This document shows, in pieces, positions 8,677 through 16,980 of a stretch of 64,000 nt of DNA (the stretch's first letter is position 1; the number at the start of each line of letters is the position of its first letter). The notes beneath the pieces were generated by a model, which saw only the letters and a program-made list of their open reading frames with translations, ran no database searches and was not told the DNA's origin. This DNA is from JAJRAN01 sp963827135 (GTDB lineage Archaea > Thermoplasmatota > Thermoplasmata > Methanomassiliicoccales > UBA472): NCBI GenBank assembly GCA_963827135.1, contig CAWGZX010000005.1, positions 62,001 through 126,000 of the forward strand, in the 5' to 3' direction. The translations under genes and the position numbers were made by a program.

Positions 8677-8686
8677 GGTGGGATGA

Positions 8687-9388
8687 ATGGGAAAACAACT
8701 CAGACAGCAAAGACGCGGGAAGGGTGGGCCGGTCTACAGGTCCCCGAGCCACAGGCATATCGGCGCCGTAAAGCACCCTGAGGGTGCCAGCGTCACCGCC
8801 AAGATCGTGGACATAGTGCACGCCCCTGGCCGCATGGGCCCCCTGGCCCAGGTGGACGTGGGAGGCAGCATGCAGAACATCCTGGCCGCCGAGGGGATGA
8901 TGGTCGGGCAGGAGATCATGGTGGGCGGGAACGCCCCGGTTGCCTCCGGCAACGTACTGCCCTTGGTCGCATTGCCAGAAGGGACTTTGATACACAACAT
9001 CGAGGCCCGTCCCGGGGACGGGGGAAAGTTCGTCAGGACCTCAGGCTGTTCCGCCACCATCGTGAGCCGGGGAGAGAAGGTCGTGGTGCTAATGCCCTCT
9101 GGTGCGTTCAAGAACTTCGACCCAAGGTGCCGCGCGGCCATCGGGACCGTGGCGGGCGGAGGGCATGGAGAGAAGCCCTTCGGAAAGGCAGGAAACAAGT
9201 TCCACGCCTACCGCTCCAGGAGCAAGGCGTACTTCAAGGTGAAAGGTGTCGCGATGAACGCGGTCAACCACCCGCACGGAGGTGGCGGCCACCCGCATGT
9301 TGGTAAGCCCAGCACCGTGGGCCGCAACGCCCCGCCCGGAAGGAAGGTCGGCCGGCTATCACCGCAAAAGAAGAAGAAGGAGAAGTGA
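8687..9388 (+). CDS. rpl2: 50S ribosomal protein L2
   Basis: A 233-residue archaeal L2. It opens MGKQLRQQRRGKGG and ends with the conserved VAMNAVNHPHGGGGHPHVGKP loop that reaches towards the peptidyl-transferase centre. L2 is needed for subunit joining. GAGGTGGGATGA precedes ATG 8687. The lysine-rich end of the gene leads directly into rps19. Confidence 0.97.
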   Translation: MGKQLRQQRRGKGGPVYRSPSHRHIGAVKHPEGASVTAKIVDIVHAPGRMGPLAQVDVGGSMQNILAAEGMMVGQEIMVGGNAPVASGNVLPLVALPEGTLIHNIEARPGDGGKFVRTSGCSATIVSRGEKVVVLMPSGAFKNFDPRCRAAIGTVAGGGHGEKPFGKAGNKFHAYRSRSKAYFKVKGVAMNAVNHPHGGGGHPHVGKPSTVGRNAPPGRKVGRLSPQKKKKEK

Positions 9389-9393
9389 TCCAG

Positions 9394-9858
9394 ATGGCTG
9401 AGGATAAACCGCTCACAGGGACCAAGGCCTCGAGGAGGAAGCAGAGGAAGAAGAAGGGAGCGATCACGGCGAGGCGCAAGAAGGAATTCACCTATCGCGG
9501 CTTCACCATGGAGGAGCTCCTGGAGATGCCATTCGACGAGGTCCTCGGCCTTATGCCGTCGAGGGTCCGCCGCACCTTCATCCGCGGCCTCAACGAGGAG
9601 CAGAAGGTCACCTTCGACAAGATCGTCAAGGGCGAGAACGAGGTCACGCGCACGCATCGCCGCGACATCCCCATCGTCCCGGCGTTCGTGGGCAAGAAGG
9701 TCGCCATATACAATGGCAAGGAGTTCAAGGAAGTCGAGATCAAGCCCGAGATGATCGGGCACTACCTGGGCGAGTTCGCCATGACCCGAAGGGCGGTCAC
9801 GCACAGCGGACCCGGCGTCGGTGCGACCAGGTCGTCCAAGTTCCTGCCGCTGAAGTGA
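9394..9858 (+). CDS. rps19: 30S ribosomal protein S19
   Basis: About 154 residues, ending in the conserved head-binding segment MIGHYLGEFAMTRRAVTHSGPG. A lysine/arginine-rich N-terminal extension (TKASRRKQRKKKGAITARRKKE) precedes the core, as in archaeal/eukaryotic S19. A GTG at 9385 overlaps the L2 stop, but ATG 9394 is preferred because GGAG lies 11 bases before it. S19 forms a complex with S13 in the 30S head. Confidence 0.96.
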   Translation: MAEDKPLTGTKASRRKQRKKKGAITARRKKEFTYRGFTMEELLEMPFDEVLGLMPSRVRRTFIRGLNEEQKVTFDKIVKGENEVTRTHRRDIPIVPAFVGKKVAIYNGKEFKEVEIKPEMIGHYLGEFAMTRRAVTHSGPGVGATRSSKFLPLK

Positions 9859-9868
9859 GGTGCGAAAC

Positions 9869-10315
9869 ATGGCAGGATACACACAACAGGCCGACCCGGA
9901 CACGACCGCTAGAGCGATCGGCAAGGAGATGCCCATCTCCCCCAAGGACTCCCGCGAGGTCTGCCGCATGATCCGAGGCAAGAACGTCACCGTGGCCATC
10001 TCCATGCTGGAGGAGGTCGAGGCCCTGAAGAGGCCGGTGCAGATGAGCCGGTACAAGATGGGCATCGCCCACAAGAAGGGCGTCGGCCCCGGACGATTCC
10101 CCAAGAAGGCCGCCAAGGCCATCCGCCAGGTACTCGAGCACGCGAAGGCGAACGCCGAGTACAAGGGCCTGGACGCGGAGAACATGCGCGTCAAGGTCGT
10201 CGCCGCCCACCTGGGCCGGACCATACCGGGATACATGCCCCGCGCCTACGGGCGCAGCAGCCCTTGGAACCAGCAGACCGTGAACATCGAGGTTATTCTT
10301 GAGGAGGTCGAGTGA
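9869..10315 (+). CDS. rpl22: 50S ribosomal protein L22
   Basis: A 148-residue archaeal L22 with the long hairpin that lines the exit tunnel and the conserved PRAYGRSSPWNQQT near its end. ATG 9869 sits 6 bases after GAGGTG. The GTG at 9860 overlaps that ribosome binding site and is rejected. The next gene starts one base after the stop. Confidence 0.96.
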   Translation: MAGYTQQADPDTTARAIGKEMPISPKDSREVCRMIRGKNVTVAISMLEEVEALKRPVQMSRYKMGIAHKKGVGPGRFPKKAAKAIRQVLEHAKANAEYKGLDAENMRVKVVAAHLGRTIPGYMPRAYGRSSPWNQQTVNIEVILEEVE

Positions 10316-10316
10316 A

Positions 10317-11072
10317 TTGGCCAATGAAAGGAAGTTCGTGACGGAGAACATTCGCCGGGTGCTGCTCAAGGAGTACCTGATGAAGGCAGTGGACCGAGCA
10401 GGATTCGGCGGCGTCGAGGTGCAGCGCACCCCGATGGGCACCAGGGTCACGCTCATAACCGAGCGCCCGGGCATCGTCATCGGGCGCCGGGGAGCGGCCA
10501 TCAAGACGCTCACCACCGCCATCGAGAAGGACTTCAAGTTCGACAACCCCCAGGTCGAGGTGCAGGAGGTCGACAACCCCAACCTCAACGCCCAGATCAT
10601 GGCCGAGAAGCTGGCCTTCGCGCTAGAGCGCGGCTGGCACTTCAGGCGGGCCGGGCACTCGACAGTGCGCCGCGTGATGGACTCTGGAGCGAGGGGATGC
10701 CATGTGGTCATCGCCGGTAAGCTGACCGGCGAGCGCCACCGCACGGAGAAGTTCAAGGAAGGCTACATCAAGTTCTGCGGCGAGCCCAAGCTCAAGTTCG
10801 TCCGCCAAGGGTTCGCGGTCGCCAAGCTCAAGCCAGGCGTCATCGGCGTCAAGGTGGAGATCATGGCCCCGGACGCGCGCTTGCCGGACGAGACCGACGT
10901 CTTGCCACCCGAGGAGGCTGTCAAGGTGCTCCCGGAGATGGTCGACAAGATCATGCCCAAGGAGGGGAGCGCATTGGCCGAGGCTGTCCGCCTCGAGCCC
11001 ACGGACGCCGAGCCAACGAGCGAGCCGACCGAGGAGCCCAAGCCAGAGGAGAAGAAGGAGGAATCGAGCTAA
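10317..11072 (+). CDS. rps3: 30S ribosomal protein S3
   Basis: About 251 residues. The KH domain motif GIVIGRRGAAIKTL and the C-terminal S3 domain (GARGCHVVIAGKLTGERH) are clear. The last 40 residues form an acidic tail rich in E and P (EPTSEPTEEPKPEEKKEE), a variable extension common in this group. The start is read as TTG 10317, giving MANERKFVTENIRR and lying 8 bases after GGAGGT. S3 lines the mRNA entry tunnel. Confidence 0.95.
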   Translation: MANERKFVTENIRRVLLKEYLMKAVDRAGFGGVEVQRTPMGTRVTLITERPGIVIGRRGAAIKTLTTAIEKDFKFDNPQVEVQEVDNPNLNAQIMAEKLAFALERGWHFRRAGHSTVRRVMDSGARGCHVVIAGKLTGERHRTEKFKEGYIKFCGEPKLKFVRQGFAVAKLKPGVIGVKVEIMAPDARLPDETDVLPPEEAVKVLPEMVDKIMPKEGSALAEAVRLEPTDAEPTSEPTEEPKPEEKKEESS

Positions 11073-11272
11073 TGGCGCTCCTACGGACCAAGGAGATCAA
11101 GGCCATGTCCGTCGAGGACCGGGCCAAGGCGCTGCGCGAGCTCCGCGACGAGCTTATGCATGAGCGCGGAACGGCGGCGATGGGTGGTGCGCCTGCGAAC
11201 CCTGGCAGGATCAGGGCCATCAGGACCAACATCGCTCGCATATTGACCGTCCAAAGGGAGGAGACGAAGTAA
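11072..11272 (+). CDS. rpl29: 50S ribosomal protein L29
   Basis: A 66-residue helical-hairpin protein with the conserved LRELRDELMHERG and NPGRIRAIRTNIARILTV segments of L29. It lies near the tunnel exit next to L23. Its ATG shares one base with the S3 stop (TAATG), and its own stop overlaps the next ATG in the same way, so translation is probably coupled. Confidence 0.95.
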   Translation: MALLRTKEIKAMSVEDRAKALRELRDELMHERGTAAMGGAPANPGRIRAIRTNIARILTVQREETK

Positions 11273-11571
11273 TGGCAGAGATTTGCTCCACGTGTGGACT
11301 ACCTAAGGAGCTGTGCATGTGCGAGGAGATCGCGCGTGAGCAGCAGACCGTGAAGATCAGCACCGACTCCCGCCGCTACGGGAAGGTCGTCACCATCGTT
11401 GAGGGGTTCGACCCCAACGACATCGACATCGACGACCTGGCCCGCAAGCTCAAGACCAAATGCGCCGCGGGCGGGACCGCCAAGGACGGCAAGATCGAGC
11501 TCCAGGGAGAGCACAAGAAGAAGGTGCAGAAGGCCCTGGAGGACATGGGCTTCAAGACTGAGGTCAGATGA
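11272..11571 (+). CDS. Translation initiation factor aIF1-like (SUI1 domain)
   Basis: A 99-residue SUI1/eIF1-family protein. The N terminus holds a small cysteine knot, CSTCGLPKELCMC, typical of the archaeal form. The SUI1 core follows (VVTIVEGFDPNDIDIDDLARKLKTKCAAGGTAK). aIF1 monitors start-codon selection on the 30S subunit. Its position between L29 and Rpp29 is seen in other euryarchaeal ribosomal operons. Confidence 0.92.
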   Translation: MAEICSTCGLPKELCMCEEIAREQQTVKISTDSRRYGKVVTIVEGFDPNDIDIDDLARKLKTKCAAGGTAKDGKIELQGEHKKKVQKALEDMGFKTEVR

Positions 11572-11578
11572 GGAGCGA

Positions 11579-11842
11579 ATGAGGAAGAGGGATTTCATGC
11601 GTCTGGAGTTCATCGGCTTGGAGGTTGAGGTCATCGGTTCCAATCACCCCGGGTACCTAGGAGTATCTGGTAAGGTGGTGGACGAGACCAAGAACACTTT
11701 GACCATCAGTGCCAAAGGCAAGGAGGTCATGGTACCCAAGCAGGCGAACGCTTTCCAGTTCACATACGGGAGCGAGAGGTTCGAGGTGCAGGGCACCGAG
11801 ATCCAGCACCGACCCGAGGATAGGATCAAGAAAATCAGGTGA
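11579..11842 (+). CDS. rnp1: Ribonuclease P protein component 1 (Rpp29/Pop4)
   Basis: An 87-residue Sm-like barrel protein of archaeal RNase P, which matures tRNA 5' ends. RLEFIGLEVEVIGSNHPGY and the C-terminal EVQGTEIQHRPEDRIKKI are typical of Rpp29. ATG 11579 follows AGGAG closely. An internal ATG at 11597 would remove six residues. The frame is open upstream inside the aIF1-like gene, but that part has no family match. Confidence 0.92.
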   Translation: MRKRDFMRLEFIGLEVEVIGSNHPGYLGVSGKVVDETKNTLTISAKGKEVMVPKQANAFQFTYGSERFEVQGTEIQHRPEDRIKKIR

Positions 11843-11846
11843 TATA

Positions 11847-12176
11847 ATGCAGAACCAGCCCAGAGACATAGGTATCGATGTCAAAGCTCCGGCCGCCGCG
11901 TGCCAGGACAAGAACTGCCCGTTCCACGGCAGCCTTTCCATCCGCGGCCAGCTCATCGACGGCGTGGTCGTCTCGGACAAGATGACCCACACCGCGGTGG
12001 TGGAGCGCAATTTCCTGAAGTATGACACGAAGTACGAGAGGTACATGAAGAAGACCTCGCGCTACTCCGCGCACTGCCCGCCCTGCCTAGAGGTCAAGGC
12101 GGGGGACCTGGTGCGCATGATGGAGTGCCGTCCGTTGAGCAAGACGGTGTCCTTCGTGATCGTGGAGAAGAGGTGA
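11847..12176 (+). CDS. rps17: 30S ribosomal protein S17
   Basis: A 109-residue archaeal S17. The pattern CQDKNCPFHGSLSIRGQ and the barrel sequence VERNFLKYDTKYERYMKKTSRYSAHCPP are family hallmarks. S17 binds 16S rRNA early in assembly. ATG 11847 comes 5 bases after the Rpp29 stop, with GGTGATATA as its weak ribosome binding site. Confidence 0.95.
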   Translation: MQNQPRDIGIDVKAPAAACQDKNCPFHGSLSIRGQLIDGVVVSDKMTHTAVVERNFLKYDTKYERYMKKTSRYSAHCPPCLEVKAGDLVRMMECRPLSKTVSFVIVEKR

Positions 12177-12181
12177 AAGAG

Positions 12182-12580
12182 ATGAAGGGACTAGCGGGAA
12201 AACAGACCCGAGGCATCATGACCGGCACCAGGCTGGACGTGATCGATAACAGCGGTGCGAAGATCATTTCTGTCATCGCAGTTCCTGGCTACCATGGCGT
12301 GAACCGGAGGCAGCCCTCCGCGGCCGTGGGCGACATCATCGTCGCCTCGGTGAAGAAGGGCACTCCCGAGATGAGGCGCCAGGTGGTCTATGCAGTGATC
12401 GTCAGGCAGAGGCGGCCGTTCCGCCGATCCGACGGCACGATGGTGACCTTCGAGGACAACGCCGCGGTGGTCACCACCGAAGAGGGCGAGACGAAGGGGA
12501 CGGACATCAAAGGACCGGTAGCGAGGGAGGCCGCCGAGAGGTGGCCGAGGATCGCGGCGACCGCGTCCATGATCGTGTGA
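12182..12580 (+). CDS. rpl14: 50S ribosomal protein L14
   Basis: A 132-residue L14 with the conserved VIDNSGAKIISVIAV barrel start, KKGTPEMRRQVVYAVIVRQ and FEDNAAVVTT. It sits at the subunit interface and carries the binding site of the anti-association factor aIF6. GAGGTGAAAGAG precedes ATG 12182. The operon continues 10 bases later. Confidence 0.96.
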   Translation: MKGLAGKQTRGIMTGTRLDVIDNSGAKIISVIAVPGYHGVNRRQPSAAVGDIIVASVKKGTPEMRRQVVYAVIVRQRRPFRRSDGTMVTFEDNAAVVTTEEGETKGTDIKGPVAREAAERWPRIAATASMIV

Positions 12581-12590
12581 GGTGAGAAGA

Positions 12591-12965
12591 ATGGTTAGCA
12601 AGCAAGCGAGGAAGCAACGCAAGAGGCAATACAACGCGCCGGAGCACCTCCGCCGCAAGATGGTGGCCTCCCACCTCAGCGATGGACTGATGAAGCAGTA
12701 CAAGAAGCGTTCCGCCTTGGTGATCGTGGGCGACACCGTCATGGTGATGCGCGGCGACGAGAAGGTCAGGAACATCGAAGGAAAGGTGACCGACGTGAAC
12801 ACCAAGACCGGCAAGGTCGTGATCGAGGGCATAACCATCGCCAAGGCCGACGGCACCCTCAAGGAGAGGCCGGTGCACGCGTCCAACCTGGTCATCATTA
12901 AGCTTAATCTCACCGACCCCTGGCGCAAGGAGAAGCTAGAGGCCTTTAAGGAGGGCTCCGCATGA
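12591..12965 (+). CDS. rpl24: 50S ribosomal protein L24
   Basis: A 124-residue archaeal L24 (KOW domain). The basic N terminus (SKQARKQRKRQYNAPEHLRRK) precedes the KOW motif VGDTVMVMRGDEKVRNIEGKV. L24 begins 50S assembly at the 5' end of 23S rRNA. ATG 12591 follows GAGGTGAGAAGA, and GTG 12582 is inside that site and rejected. The stop overlaps the S4e start (ATGA). Confidence 0.96.
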   Translation: MVSKQARKQRKRQYNAPEHLRRKMVASHLSDGLMKQYKKRSALVIVGDTVMVMRGDEKVRNIEGKVTDVNTKTGKVVIEGITIAKADGTLKERPVHASNLVIIKLNLTDPWRKEKLEAFKEGSA

Positions 12966-13672
12966 GCAACGACATGAAGAGACTGACGGCCCCGCGCTCC
13001 TGGCCGGTGCCGAGGAAGACCAACTACTGGATCGCCAAGCCCTCCCCCGGACCGCACGGGATCGAGGGAAGCATGCCCCTGGTGGTCGTGCTCCGCGATA
13101 TGCTGGGCGTGGCCGACACGGCGAAGGAAGTGAAGCGCATCCTGGGCAACCGCGATGTGCTCGTGGACGGGCGCGTGGTCAGCGACACCGGTTTCCCGGT
13201 GGGGCTGATGGACGTGGTGTCCATGCCCAAGGTCGGGCTGCATTTCCGCATGATGATCGACCGCAAAGGCAAGTTCCGCCTGGTCAAGCTGGCCGCTGGC
13301 AAGGAGACCTGGAAGCTGTGCCGCATCGAGGGCAAGACCACCGTACCAGGTGGCAAGACCCAGCTGAACCTGCATGACGGGCGCAGCGTGCTCGTGGGCA
13401 AGGACAGCTACAAGGTAGGAGACGTGGTGAAGCTCGAGGTGCCTTCCCAGAAGATCCTGGACACCTACAAGCTGGCCAAGGGCTCCTACGCCATCATCAC
13501 CAGCGGCTCCAGCGTGGGCGAGCTGGAGGTCATCGAGGAGTACCTCGTGCAGAGGACTATCGCACCCAACCTGGTCAAGTTCAGGGATGGGAAGCTGACG
13601 GTCAAGGACAACGTCTTCGTGGTCGGGTCCAAGGGGCCTGAGGTCGAGCTGCCGGAGGCGAGCATACTATGA
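12962..13672 (+). CDS. rps4e: 30S ribosomal protein S4e
   Basis: A 236-residue S4e, found only in archaea and eukaryotes. It contains the N-terminal KRLTAPRSWPVPRK segment, an S4-like RNA-binding domain (VLVDGRVVSDTGFPVGLMDVV) and a C-terminal KOW-like barrel. It starts within the L24 stop and ends within the L5 start, both with ATGA overlaps. Confidence 0.97.
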   Translation: MSNDMKRLTAPRSWPVPRKTNYWIAKPSPGPHGIEGSMPLVVVLRDMLGVADTAKEVKRILGNRDVLVDGRVVSDTGFPVGLMDVVSMPKVGLHFRMMIDRKGKFRLVKLAAGKETWKLCRIEGKTTVPGGKTQLNLHDGRSVLVGKDSYKVGDVVKLEVPSQKILDTYKLAKGSYAIITSGSSVGELEVIEEYLVQRTIAPNLVKFRDGKLTVKDNVFVVGSKGPEVELPEASIL

Positions 13673-14181
13673 GCGAGGTCATGAGGCAGCCGATCGTACA
13701 GAAGGTCGTCGTCAACATCGGCGTCGGCGATGCAGGCGAGCGCCTGGAGAAGGCGCAGAAGGTCCTGCAGATGGTCACGAAGCACAAGCCCAAGGTCACC
13801 CACGCCAGGATCACCAACCGGGACCTGGGCGTCCGTGAGGGCATGGCCATCGGATGCAAGGTGACCCTGAGAGGGGACGAGGCGGAGACCTTCCTGCGCA
13901 AGGCCCTGGCGACCAGGGAGCAGAGGGTGGCCTGGTACTCCTTCGACAAGGAGGGGAACCTGTCCTTCGGCGTCCCGGACTACACGGACTTCGAGGGCAT
14001 GAGGTACGACCCCGAGATCGGGATATTCGGGATGGACGTCAGCGTGGTCATCCAGAGACCAGGTTACCGGGTCTCGCAGCGCCGCATCATGAAGCGGAAG
14101 CTGCCCAAGGAGCACCGCATGACGCGGCAAGAGGCAGTCGAGTTCATGAGAGCCAAGTTCAACGCAGAGGTGGTCGAGTGA
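13669..14181 (+). CDS. rpl5: 50S ribosomal protein L5
   Basis: A 170-residue archaeal L5 with the signature KVVVNIGVGDAGERLEKA at the N terminus and GMDVSVVIQRPGYRVSQRRI later on. L5 binds 5S rRNA and contacts tRNA in the P site. Four-base overlaps with the S4e stop and the S14 start indicate coupled translation. Confidence 0.96.
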   Translation: MSEVMRQPIVQKVVVNIGVGDAGERLEKAQKVLQMVTKHKPKVTHARITNRDLGVREGMAIGCKVTLRGDEAETFLRKALATREQRVAWYSFDKEGNLSFGVPDYTDFEGMRYDPEIGIFGMDVSVVIQRPGYRVSQRRIMKRKLPKEHRMTRQEAVEFMRAKFNAEVVE

Positions 14182-14324
14182 AGCCAAAGAAGCAGTTCGG
14201 CAGGTCAGTGGGCTGCACCCGCTGCGGTCGGAAGAGGGGGCTCGTGAGGAGGTACGGCATGCATCTGTGCCGCCAGTGCTTCCGCGAGATCGCGCCGCAG
14301 ATTGGGTTCAAGAAGTACTCGTGA
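14178..14324 (+). CDS. rps14: 30S ribosomal protein S14 (zinc-binding type)
   Basis: A 48-residue S14 with an intact zinc finger, CTRCGRKRGLVRRYGMHLCRQC. It starts at GTG 14178 overlapping the L5 stop, giving MKPKKQFGRSVG. S14 lies in the 30S head. The longer open frame upstream is only a shadow of L5. The zinc form is usual in archaea. Confidence 0.95.
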   Translation: MKPKKQFGRSVGCTRCGRKRGLVRRYGMHLCRQCFREIAPQIGFKKYS

Positions 14325-14334
14325 GGTGAAAAAG

Positions 14335-14724
14335 ATGCAAAACGACCCCTTAAACGACGCAATGTCCACAATCAAGAACGCCGCCGTGGTGGGCAAGAGC
14401 GAGTGCACCATCAAGCCCTCCTCCAAGCTCATCGGCCGCGTGCTCAAGGTTATGCAGGAGTCCGGCTACATCGACCAGTTCGAGTTCGTAGAGGACGGCA
14501 AGGCGGGAAAGTTCAAGGTGATGCTGGAAGGCAGGATCAACAACTGCGGCGTCATCAAGCCCCGCTACGCAGTGAAGAAGACCGACCTGGAAAGGTGGGA
14601 GTCGAGGTACCTGCCGGCGCAGGACTTCGGAGTGTTGATCCTCACCACCACCGCTGGTGTCATCTCGCACACCAAGGCCAAGGAGCTAGGAGTGGGCGGC
14701 AAGCTGCTCGCCTACGTGTACTGA
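14335..14724 (+). CDS. rps8: 30S ribosomal protein S8
   Basis: A 129-residue archaeal S8. It opens with MQNDPLNDAMSTIKNAA and ends with ILTTTAGVISHTKAKELGVGG, the conserved rRNA-binding end. ATG 14335 follows GAGGTGAAAAAG. S8 organises the central domain of 16S rRNA, and in bacteria it also represses its operon. Confidence 0.96.
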   Translation: MQNDPLNDAMSTIKNAAVVGKSECTIKPSSKLIGRVLKVMQESGYIDQFEFVEDGKAGKFKVMLEGRINNCGVIKPRYAVKKTDLERWESRYLPAQDFGVLILTTTAGVISHTKAKELGVGGKLLAYVY

Positions 14725-14734
14725 GGGATGTGAC

Positions 14735-15286
14735 ATGACCATCAGCGGATTGATAGAGGAGAGGGTGACCATCCCCCAGGGAGTCAAGGTCTCGATCAAG
14801 GGAGCGGAGGTAAGCGTGTCCGGCAAGGCCGGGCAGCTGAAGCGGGCTTTCGGCAGCCCTAAGATCAAGATCAGGACCGAGGAGGACGATGTCATCGTCA
14901 GCTGCGAATACCCCCGGGTCAAGGAGAAAGCCTTGGTGGGGACGTTCGCCTCGCACATCCAGAACATGATCGACGGCGTCCAGGGCGGGTTCGAGTACCA
15001 CATGAAGATGGTCTACTCGCACTTCCCCATGAAGGCCACGGTGAAGGGAGAGAAGTTCGTCATCGAGAACTTCCTGGGCGAGAAGTCGCCCCGATACGCC
15101 AACATCATCGGGCACAGCAAGGTCACGGTGAAGGGCGCGGAGGTAGTCGTCTCCGGTGTCGACCTCGAGGCCACGTCCCAGACGGCGGCCAACATCGAGC
15201 GCGCCTGCCGCATCAAGGGATACGACCCCCGCGTCTTCCAGGACGGCATCTATATCGTCGAGAAGGCCAGGAAGGTGAAGGCATGA
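14735..15286 (+). CDS. rpl6: 50S ribosomal protein L6
   Basis: A 183-residue L6 of two tandem domains. The first starts ERVTIPQGVKVSIKGAEVSVSG, and the second carries NFLGEKSPRYANIIGHSKVTV. The end, RIKGYDPRVFQDGIYIVEK, is typical of the archaeal form. L6 stabilises the factor-binding region of the 50S subunit. The stop overlaps the L32e start. Confidence 0.96.
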   Translation: MTISGLIEERVTIPQGVKVSIKGAEVSVSGKAGQLKRAFGSPKIKIRTEEDDVIVSCEYPRVKEKALVGTFASHIQNMIDGVQGGFEYHMKMVYSHFPMKATVKGEKFVIENFLGEKSPRYANIIGHSKVTVKGAEVVVSGVDLEATSQTAANIERACRIKGYDPRVFQDGIYIVEKARKVKA

Positions 15287-16020
15287 GCCAGGCCAAGAAG
15301 AAGATCGAGAAGATCTCCGACCTACCCTATTACAAAGAGGAGTACGGCCCTCAGCTCGAGGCCATGGGCATCCACGACCTCGAGGAGCTGCTGGACGCCC
15401 TGAACGACGAGAAGCAGTACAAGTTCATCGTCGACGAGCTCAAGGGAGTGGGAGAGAAGAAGGCAGACCACTGGATCGAGCTCATCGAGGAGACCCTCGC
15501 GGAGGGCGCGGAGAGCATGCCCGCCACCGAGGCCAAGACCGAGGAGAAGGAAGTGCCGATGGACGTGGTGATCGAGGAGAAGATCGCCGAGACGATCGTC
15601 GAGAAGGGCGAGTATGTGGCGGAGAGGAAGCCTGAGCTGACGCCGGAGAAGAAGATCGCTCTGGCGAAACGCGAGGAGATCGCTTCCCGCCGGCCGCACT
15701 TCAAGAGGTCGGAGTGGTTCCGCTTCAAGAGGCTGGGGGTGTCCTGGCACAGGCCGAGGGGCATTCACAACAAGATGCGCCGGCACTATGGCTACCGCCC
15801 GCCGGTGGTCAGCATCGGCTACCGCGGACCGAAGGAGGTGCGCGGCTACCACTCGTCCGGCTTCCAGGAGGTTATGGTGCACAACCCCTCCCAGCTGGAG
15901 AAGGTCGACGCCAAGACCCAGGCGGTGCGCGTGGGCGGCGGCGTGGGCTACAAGAAGAGGCTCGCCATCGAGAAACGCGCTGACGAGCTAGGGATCAGAG
16001 TTCTCAACAGGACGGGATAA
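15283..16020 (+). CDS. rpl32e: 50S ribosomal protein L32e with N-terminal helix-hairpin-helix extension
   Basis: A 245-residue protein, about twice the usual L32e length. The L32e core starts near residue 140 (RPHFKRSEWFRFKRLGVSWHRPRG) and runs to the end. The first 75 residues resemble a helix-hairpin-helix/SAM-like fold (LEAMGIHDLEELLDAL, LKGVGEKKADHWIELIE). An acidic linker (about 75-125) joins them. The reading frame is continuous, so this is a real fusion. Such extended L32e proteins occur in Thermoplasmata-type genomes, to my recollection. Confidence 0.93.
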   Translation: MSQAKKKIEKISDLPYYKEEYGPQLEAMGIHDLEELLDALNDEKQYKFIVDELKGVGEKKADHWIELIEETLAEGAESMPATEAKTEEKEVPMDVVIEEKIAETIVEKGEYVAERKPELTPEKKIALAKREEIASRRPHFKRSEWFRFKRLGVSWHRPRGIHNKMRRHYGYRPPVVSIGYRGPKEVRGYHSSGFQEVMVHNPSQLEKVDAKTQAVRVGGGVGYKKRLAIEKRADELGIRVLNRTG

Positions 16021-16023
16021 ATC

Positions 16024-16479
16024 ATGGATCTGAAGAACCAGAAGAGAATGGCGGCCGCGATCCTCAAGTGCGGCGAGACCCGGGTCTGGATAGACCCGAA
16101 CCGCATCGAGGACGCTGCGGACGCCATCACTCGCGCGGACATCAGGACCGCGATCGAGTCCGGGACCATACGCGCGCTCCCTAAGCAGGGCATATCCCGT
16201 GGCAGGACCAGATATAGACTGGCGCAACGGAGAAAGGGGAGAAGGCGCGGACCGGGGAGCAGAAAGGGGACGTCAGGAGCCAGGACACCGACCAAGGCGG
16301 ACTGGATCCAGACCATCCGCCCCATCAGGCAGGAGCTCAAGAAGCTGCGGGACGATGGCAAGATCAACCGCAGCGTCTACCGCGAGTTCTACATGAAGGC
16401 CAAGGGCGGCCAGTTCAAGAGCAGGAAGAACCTGCTCTCCCACCTGCAGATGGCAGGTCACCTCAAGGAGGGGAACTGA
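16024..16479 (+). CDS. rpl19e: 50S ribosomal protein L19e
   Basis: A 151-residue L19e, archaeal/eukaryotic only. MDLKNQKRMAAAILKCGETRVWIDPNRIEDA is the family N terminus and is followed by the arginine-rich GRTRYRLAQRRKGRRRGPGS tail into rRNA. It takes part in an inter-subunit bridge. It starts 3 bases after the L32e stop, and its stop overlaps the L18 ATG. Confidence 0.96.
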   Translation: MDLKNQKRMAAAILKCGETRVWIDPNRIEDAADAITRADIRTAIESGTIRALPKQGISRGRTRYRLAQRRKGRRRGPGSRKGTSGARTPTKADWIQTIRPIRQELKKLRDDGKINRSVYREFYMKAKGGQFKSRKNLLSHLQMAGHLKEGN

Positions 16480-16979
16480 TGGCCACTGGACCTAGATACA
16501 AGGTGCCGTTCCGACGCCGACGCGAGGGCCGGACGGACTACAGGCAGAGGAGGGCGCTGTTGCGCGCTCGTCTGCCGCGCGCCGTGGTGCGCACCACCCT
16601 CAGGAACACCAGCGTGCAGGTCGTGGAGTATGACGCCAAGGGCGACCGGATCGTGGCCGCGGCCCACTCCAACGAGCTGCGGGACCTGGGATGGAAGGCC
16701 TCGACGGGCAACCTGCCCGCGGCCTACCTGACCGGCTACCTGGCCGGAATGAGGGCCAAGAAGAAGGGCGTGGACGAGGCGGTCCTGGACATCGGCCTGA
16801 AGGAGCCGGTCAAGGGCGCCGCGTGCTTCGCCACGCTCAAGGGCTTGCTGGACGCGGGGGTCGAGATCCCCCACTCCAAGGACATCCTGCCCGGCGAGGA
16901 CAGGCTGAAGGGCAAGCACATCAACGCTGACATGGAGAAGATGATTGAAGAGGTCAAGAACCGGATGGAGGTGGACTGA
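16479..16979 (+). CDS. rpl18: 50S ribosomal protein L18
   Basis: A 166-residue archaeal L18, the 5S-rRNA-binding protein. It has the YKVPFRRRREGRTDYRQRRALL N-terminal motif, TGYLAGMRAKKKG, and GDRLKGKHIN near the end. It starts inside the L19e stop (TGATG). The next gene follows at once. Confidence 0.96.
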   Translation: MATGPRYKVPFRRRREGRTDYRQRRALLRARLPRAVVRTTLRNTSVQVVEYDAKGDRIVAAAHSNELRDLGWKASTGNLPAAYLTGYLAGMRAKKKGVDEAVLDIGLKEPVKGAACFATLKGLLDAGVEIPHSKDILPGEDRLKGKHINADMEKMIEEVKNRMEVD

Positions 16980-16980
16980 G

